Positions 6,069-8,955 of a stretch of 8,955 nucleotides of DNA are shown here, one piece after another. Source of the stretch: an uncultured Clostridia bacterium (GTDB lineage: Bacteria > Bacillota > Clostridia > Oscillospirales > Acutalibacteraceae); NCBI GenBank assembly GCA_947628595.1, contig CANRAN010000048.1:1-8955 (forward strand), read 5' to 3'. The notes under the pieces are model-generated. The model was not told the DNA's origin and made no database searches. It saw nothing but the letters and a program-made list of their open reading frames with translations. The stretch's first letter is position 1, and every line of letters begins with the position of its first letter. Made by a program: the position numbers and the translations under genes.

Positions 6069-6536
6069 TTGAGCGAATTTGAAATGATGTCAGAAAGGCT
6101 TGAGCAGACAGGCCTATATGATGTTTCCGAGGGGAGCGGAGTATATGCAGAGCTTATGTCTTATGCAACAGGATTGGATCTTTTTTTTGATGAGATTGAA
6201 AAAATCAGGAGGGATATTTTTTTTGATATTTCCGAGGGGAGTGAGCCGGGGATATATGAGAGGCTGATGTCGGTGTGCAATTTTGATAAATCGGCGGAGG
6301 GAAGAAAACGAAGTGTGATTAGTACGCTTTCAATTACAAACAGGGATTTTACCGCTGACGGCATAAAGAAAATTTTGGGAATTTATAATATTGACGGTGG
6401 TGTGGTAGAGCAGGATGGAAATATTATTATTAATTGTACAAGTAAGCTCAGTGAAAGCGAACTCAAGGCGATAAATGAGGATATTCAACGTTTTGCACCG
6501 ATTTGCAAAAAAATTGAAATAATAAGTGCTGAATAA
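6069..6536 (+). CDS. Tail protein I / YmfQ-like (DUF2313-like) baseplate component
   Basis: The 155-residue product directly follows the J protein, the position of gpI / Mu gp48 / YmfQ-like proteins that complete the wedge and, in most phages, carry the fibres. Consistent features are a helical first half and a C-terminal ferredoxin-like half with 'ADGIKKILGIYNIDGGVVEQDGNIIINCTS' (96-125) and 'ELKAINEDIQRFAPICKKIEII'. Two copies of a similar element are visible: residues 18-31 ('DVSEGSGVYAELMS') and 53-68 ('DISEGSEPGIYERLMS'), also close at DNA level. Start: TTG at 6069, with GAGGTG at 6057-6062. No fibre, chaperone, holin or lysin gene follows; the next element is a hairpin and then a gene on the opposite strand. 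Confidence 0.62.
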   Translation: MSEFEMMSERLEQTGLYDVSEGSGVYAELMSYATGLDLFFDEIEKIRRDIFFDISEGSEPGIYERLMSVCNFDKSAEGRKRSVISTLSITNRDFTADGIKKILGIYNIDGGVVEQDGNIIINCTSKLSESELKAINEDIQRFAPICKKIEIISAE

Positions 6537-6558
6537 AAGTTGTAATTTTATACGCAAA

Positions 6559-6587
6559 AAGGCTGTCCGTTCTCGGCGGACAGCCTT
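6559..6587. terminator. Convergent hairpin terminator after the structural operon
   Basis: The 11-base arms AAGGCTGTCCG and CGGACAGCCTT are perfectly complementary with a 7-base loop (6570-6576). Read on the minus strand it is followed by TTTTT, an excellent intrinsic terminator for the secreted-protein gene; on the plus strand only a loose AAATTATTT follows, so it may work weakly for the phage-like operon. It sits between two convergent genes, 22 bases after the stop of the plus-strand gene. Confidence 0.9.
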
Positions 6588-6619
6588 AAATTATTTACTT
6601 GTTTACTGTTGATTAGGAA

Positions 6620-7372
6620 TTAGTTCTTTGAAGAAGCCTTCTTAGTCATAACAACAGCAGTACCAAGGGAAGCAAGGACAACAGCTACAAGAGCAATAGC
6701 AGATGTTGTGTCACCTGTTGCAGGAGTTGCTGTATCCTTATCCTGCGTTGTGTCAGCAGGAGCTGCGGTTGAAGTTTCTGTCGAAGTCTCAGTTGAGGAT
6801 TCGGTTGCAGCACTGTCGTCTACCTTCTCGAACTGATCATAACCTGCGTAGAGGAATTCCCACTCCACTTCGCTGGGATCGAGATCAGCGTTCGGATCTG
6901 CTACAGCATCAGGGTTCATCTGGTTTGTGTCAAGGAATACTCTGAATTTGATGTGGTCTCCCGGCTGAACGTCCTCTTTGATTGCAAGGTTGCACTGGCA
7001 GTCAAATACACGGCAGTGCTCGGGCTCGTAGTTTGCCCAGTTTTCATTCCAGCTATTGTCAAGACGAACCTTGAACTGGAAGTGCTGCTCACCTGTGGGC
7101 TTATCATCTTTGTTCCAGTCAGTTATCCAGTCAGCCTCAACGGAGGGAATATCAATCATAGCTTCCCAAATGCCATCACCGTCATCATCGTTCATAGGAA
7201 TATCCTTGCCTGCTTCCCAGTTCGTAAAGGTGCCGGAAACACCGACAGTGTGACCTTCATTCTTGATCTTGTCGGTTGCCTTAGATGCAGAAACGCTCAA
7301 CGCAGCCGTAGCTACCAACGAGGCAACAAGTGCTGAACAAACAGCAATCTTTAAAACTTTTGAATTTCTCAT
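6620..7372 (-). CDS. Secreted, probably wall-anchored protein with starch-binding-like (E-set/CBM) module
   Basis: The 250-residue product has a typical signal peptide (basic MRNSKVLK then a hydrophobic stretch to A29, with V-S-A at the cleavage site). Residues about 40-180 look like an E-set carbohydrate-binding module: 'VGVSGTFTNW' (43-52) followed by an acidic 'NDDDGDGIWEAMIDIP' (61-76), 'FQFKVRLDNSWNENW' and a later 'GDHIKFRVFLD' strand, as in AMPK/SusE-like or starch-adherence domains. A Ser/Thr/Glu-rich linker (about 185-215) and 'TPATGD' (216-221) before a hydrophobic helix (225-243) and Lys-rich tail indicate sortase-type wall attachment. Start: ATG at 7370-7372 with AGGAGG nine bases upstream. 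A likely role is binding starch or a similar glucan at the cell surface; the ligand is inferred. Three cysteines in 'HCRVFDCQCN' are unusual for such a surface domain. Confidence 0.78.
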   Translation of the reverse strand: MRNSKVLKIAVCSALVASLVATAALSVSASKATDKIKNEGHTVGVSGTFTNWEAGKDIPMNDDDGDGIWEAMIDIPSVEADWITDWNKDDKPTGEQHFQFKVRLDNSWNENWANYEPEHCRVFDCQCNLAIKEDVQPGDHIKFRVFLDTNQMNPDAVADPNADLDPSEVEWEFLYAGYDQFEKVDDSAATESSTETSTETSTAAPADTTQDKDTATPATGDTTSAIALVAVVLASLGTAVVMTKKASSKN

Positions 7373-7426
7373 TGTTAAAATCCTCCTAAAAATATTCTTG
7401 GATACCTCTCAAGTATCATTATCACG

Positions 7427-7455
7427 ATTGTATCATCTTTACATTCAAAAATCAA
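7427..7455 (-). promoter_or_regulatory. Sigma-A type promoter for the secreted protein gene
   Basis: Reading the minus strand, TTGATT (7450-7455) and TACAAT (7427-7432) are separated by 17 bases, close to the consensus TTGACA-17-TATAAT. The start codon lies about 55 bases downstream at 7370-7372, with an AGGAGG RBS (complement of 7382-7387) between. The pair is convincing for the single gene that follows. Confidence 0.8.
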
Positions 7456-7906
7456 GAGAAAATTAGAAAAATAATTATGTAAAATTTTGCAAGGTTTATA
7501 TTTTTAAGTAATTTAGTAAAATTTGTTGATATCAGGTTCACTTGAGTGGGATTAATTTTGCATAATTTTTAAATTTTTTGTTAATTTGCAACATAAGATA
7601 ACTTTAATATTAATGCAAAATAACAATAATATATTATAATTTAATAAAATAATGGTATAAATATACAATAATTTAGCTGATATTATACTCGATTATGTAT
7701 AAAATACATATGAAATTTGATGTTTTAAACAAAGAAATAAATTAATTTTCGTATCTGAAAATGATAATTGCCCAAAGCCTTATACCATAAAATAGGTTAT
7801 CGGCGGGGATAAAATTCGTTATTCTCTATGTATATACATGGCGGAAACAGGGCATGATACTGTTGCCGGAATTAACGGTAGGAAGAATTATTTGGAGGAA
7901 TAATTT
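7456..7906. other. AT-rich intergenic region, no gene seen
   Basis: About 450 bases separate the promoter of the secreted-protein gene and the DUF1540 start. The first 300 bases are strongly AT-rich with many A/T runs and no convincing open frame. The last 130 bases are less AT-rich and probably hold the 5' untranslated region of the DUF1540 gene. In it are a 12-base palindrome ATGTATATACAT (7828-7839) and an imperfect hairpin at 7842-7868 (CGGAAACAG with CTGTTGCCG, one mismatch, 9-base loop). I could not identify a clear sigma-A promoter pair on the plus strand in this region, nor a known riboswitch; a sigma factor of another class or a more distant start is possible. Confidence 0.6.
7842..7868 (+). 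other. Imperfect hairpin in the putative leader of the DUF1540 gene
   Basis: CGGAAACAG (7842-7850) can pair with CTGTTGCCG (7860-7868) apart from one A/G mismatch, with loop GGCATGATA. It is not followed by a run of T, so it is not a terminator. It lies 38 bases before the start codon and upstream of the RBS. It could stabilise or regulate the message; its function is unknown. Confidence 0.35.
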
Positions 7907-8071
7907 ATGAAGGATCCTAACAGAAGTATAGAATGTACTGTTGAACAGTGTCAGTATCACTGCACAGATTGCGACTATTGTTCGCTCAATACTGTAAGAA
8001 TAGGTACGCACGAGTCAAACCCGACAGAGGAGCAGTGCGTGGACTGTATGTCATTCAGGGTAAAGGACTAA
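7907..8071 (+). CDS. DUF1540 domain-containing small Cys-rich protein
   Basis: The 54-residue product (starting MKDPNRSIECTVEQC) has seven cysteines, at positions 10, 15, 19, 22, 25, 44 and 47. The first Cys group 'C-x4-C-xYx' and the terminal 'C-x-D-C-M-S-F' match DUF1540, whose members have a 'V..C.Y....C....I' then a 'C..F' ending and may bind a metal through the cysteines. The RBS TTGGAGGAA (7892-7900) and ATG at 7907 are well placed. Members of this family are common in Clostridia; the role is not established, although some are linked with sporulation. It stands alone, between an AT-rich region and a hairpin, on the strand opposite its neighbours. The metal binding is inferred from the spacing of the cysteines. 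Confidence 0.82.
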   Translation: MKDPNRSIECTVEQCQYHCTDCDYCSLNTVRIGTHESNPTEEQCVDCMSFRVKD

Positions 8072-8122
8072 ATTTGGCTGCAGCTACTGAACAACGACCT
8101 GTTATAAAAAATTAATATAATT

Positions 8123-8172
8123 GCCCGACCGTTAGATAACCACAAAATTGATAGCAGTCGGGCTTGTCTTTT
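8123..8172 (+). terminator. Probable intrinsic terminator of the DUF1540 gene
   Basis: GCCCGAC (8123-8129) and GTCGGGC (8157-8163) are perfectly complementary and are followed by TTGTCTTTT. The loop is long (27 bases), which makes it less typical than the hairpin at 6559-6587, but its position about 50 bases after the stop and the GC-rich arms in an AT-rich setting support termination. Confidence 0.55.
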
Positions 8173-8227
8173 GCATAAATTTTAAATTAAGTGTTATAGT
8201 AATTGTACAGATACATTTTTCATTATT

Positions 8228-8749
8228 TCAGGCAAAGAAATTCTTGACAAATGCAACTATAAAGTCTGCAAAGTAGACAGTTGCAGCAAGTATCAGAAGG
8301 AAACCGATAAAAGAAAAAATACGTATAATTCTTGCCTTACCGGGAGAAAGTTCCTCTTCTTCTTTCGCAGCCTCTTTCTTGGTTTTGTTAAGCTTTTCTA
8401 TATCATCTTTATTTATTTCCGGTATGTTATCTTCTGTGATGGCTCCTATTCCGACCAATACATCTACAGCGTCCTGATATGCACTTACGGGGACGAATAC
8501 CTCACAATTTTCGGGTGGTGCCGAATTTAGTATCCTTATGCCTGTTTCCCGTTTTTCGTTCTGATATGAATATGGTATGTCCGCACTTTCGAGAGCGGCT
8601 CTTATCCTTTCAAGCTCAAAGCCGTTTGCCGTTATGATATAAACAGGGGAAAAATGGTTTGGCTCATCTATAAGTTTCCTGTTACAGGAAGGACACCTTT
8701 CGCCCTCGAAATCAAAATAAATTTTTTTACATTTAGAACAATATTTCAT
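8228..8749 (-). CDS. Zinc-ribbon, DUF2007-like membrane protein
   Basis: The 173-residue product has three parts. Residues 1-27 are a zinc ribbon with the two pairs 'CSKC' (4-7) and 'CPSC' (19-22). Residues about 36-100 resemble DUF2007: 'VYIITANGFELERIRAALESADIPYSYQNE' (split by position: 36-65) and 'EVFVPVSAYQDAVDVL' (83-98), the family's ferredoxin-like pattern of a strand, a helix and a 'V.V....A..A..vL' strand-helix. A Lys/Glu-rich stretch (110-135) follows, then one membrane helix near 145-168. The arrangement suggests a membrane-attached regulatory or adaptor protein with a cytoplasmic zinc site; no enzymatic motif is visible. Start: ATG at 8747-8749 with GGAG about 8 bases upstream. 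It is a single-gene transcript by its own promoter. Confidence 0.75.
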   Translation of the reverse strand: MKYCSKCKKIYFDFEGERCPSCNRKLIDEPNHFSPVYIITANGFELERIRAALESADIPYSYQNEKRETGIRILNSAPPENCEVFVPVSAYQDAVDVLVGIGAITEDNIPEINKDDIEKLNKTKKEAAKEEEELSPGKARIIRIFSFIGFLLILAATVYFADFIVAFVKNFFA

Positions 8750-8790
8750 TATTATGCTCCGTTCAAGATTTCATTTTTCTTTTAATTTTT

Positions 8791-8818
8791 ATTATATAAC
8801 AATTTGTATAAAAGTCAA
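8791..8818 (-). promoter_or_regulatory. Sigma-A type promoter for the zinc-ribbon/DUF2007 gene
   Basis: On the minus strand, TTGACT (8813-8818) is 16 bases from TATAAT (8791-8796), a near-consensus pair. The start codon is about 40 bases downstream. This is the strongest promoter-like sequence in the window. Confidence 0.85.
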
Positions 8819-8835
8819 TGTTTTTACGGAGCGGA

Positions 8836-8864
8836 TTTCAACAGCCACTCGAAAAATGTTGAAA
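8836..8864. repeat. Inverted repeat TTTCAACA / TGTTGAAA
   Basis: Perfect 8-base arms at 8836-8843 and 8857-8864 with a 13-base spacer. It lies just upstream of the minus-strand promoter at 8791-8818, so it could be an operator or the end of an element belonging to the gene beyond the window. It is not followed by a T run on either strand. Function unknown. Confidence 0.4.
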
Positions 8865-8909
8865 ACAGTCTGTTTCGGGATAAAATATTAAAATTTTGTA
8901 ATAAAATAG

Positions 8910-8927
8910 TTACATATTGAAATGTAA
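8910..8927. repeat. Small inverted repeat TTACAT / ATGTAA near the window end
   Basis: Six-base perfect arms (8910-8915 and 8922-8927) with a 6-base spacer, in an AT-rich stretch. It may be chance in sequence of this composition, or an operator-like site upstream of a gene beyond 8955. No coding frame begins before the window ends. Confidence 0.25.
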
Positions 8928-8955
8928 ATATTACCAAAAATTAACCTTGATTTCT

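Noticed and set aside
6953..7336. Plus-strand open frames opposite the secreted-protein gene (also 6703-6945, 7056-7253)
   Set aside because: The minus-strand gene has a signal peptide, anchor, RBS and promoter, so these are shadows.
7621..7700. Several TATAAT-like sequences (for example 7635-7640 and 7684-7689) as plus-strand promoters
   Set aside because: None has a TTGACA-like box at 16-18 bases upstream; such -10-like words are expected by chance in this AT-rich stretch.
7826..8011. Minus-strand open frame of 61 codons overlapping the DUF1540 gene
   Set aside because: The plus-strand DUF1540 gene has the RBS and the conserved cysteines; this frame has neither.
1..8955. CRISPR array, tRNA, rRNA, insertion sequence, or attachment site
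   Set aside because: No regularly spaced direct repeats, cloverleaf-like sequence, transposase gene or paired att-like repeat was found by eye. Short att cores would be missed without the other end of the element.

Overview
The window looks like a chromosomal segment of a low-to-moderate GC Gram-positive anaerobe, most likely a Ruminococcus-like member of the Clostridia (Oscillospiraceae). The reasons are AGGAGG-type ribosome binding sites, frequent TTG/GTG starts, sigma-A type promoters, a DUF1540 protein, and a sortase-type surface protein with a starch-binding-like module. The organism assignment is inferred from style and gene content, not from a marker gene.

Positions 1-6536 are one tightly packed plus-strand operon of phage-like structural genes, many of which overlap or are separated by fewer than 25 bases. 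In order they are: the 3' end of a probable head decoration protein, an HK97-fold major capsid protein, three small head-tail joining proteins (connector, stopper/closure, tail terminator by position), a tube-like protein, a 51-residue helical protein, an XkdP-like protein with a C-terminal LysM-like domain, a baseplate hub, a short Mu gp45-like spike, a gp25-like wedge protein, a baseplate J protein and a tail protein I-like protein. These would build a DNA-filled head joined to a contractile-type baseplate. No tail sheath, tape measure, frameshifted tail chaperone or tail fibre gene is visible, and the cluster ends directly at a host-like gene without holin, endolysin or integrase. This is the most interesting feature: a head with a myovirus-type baseplate but, in this window, no contractile tail between them. 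It could be a very short-tailed particle, a domesticated gene-transfer-agent-like or killing particle, or an element whose missing genes lie elsewhere.

From 6537 the content changes to cellular genes. A strong hairpin at 6559-6587 separates the phage-like operon from a convergent minus-strand gene for a secreted, probably wall-anchored protein with a carbohydrate-binding-like module, which has its own clear promoter and RBS. A 530-base AT-rich intergenic region follows. Then come a 54-residue DUF1540 Cys-rich protein (plus strand) with a probable terminator and a minus-strand membrane protein with a zinc ribbon and a DUF2007-like domain, again with a well-formed promoter. The last 135 bases are AT-rich with two small inverted repeats and no gene.
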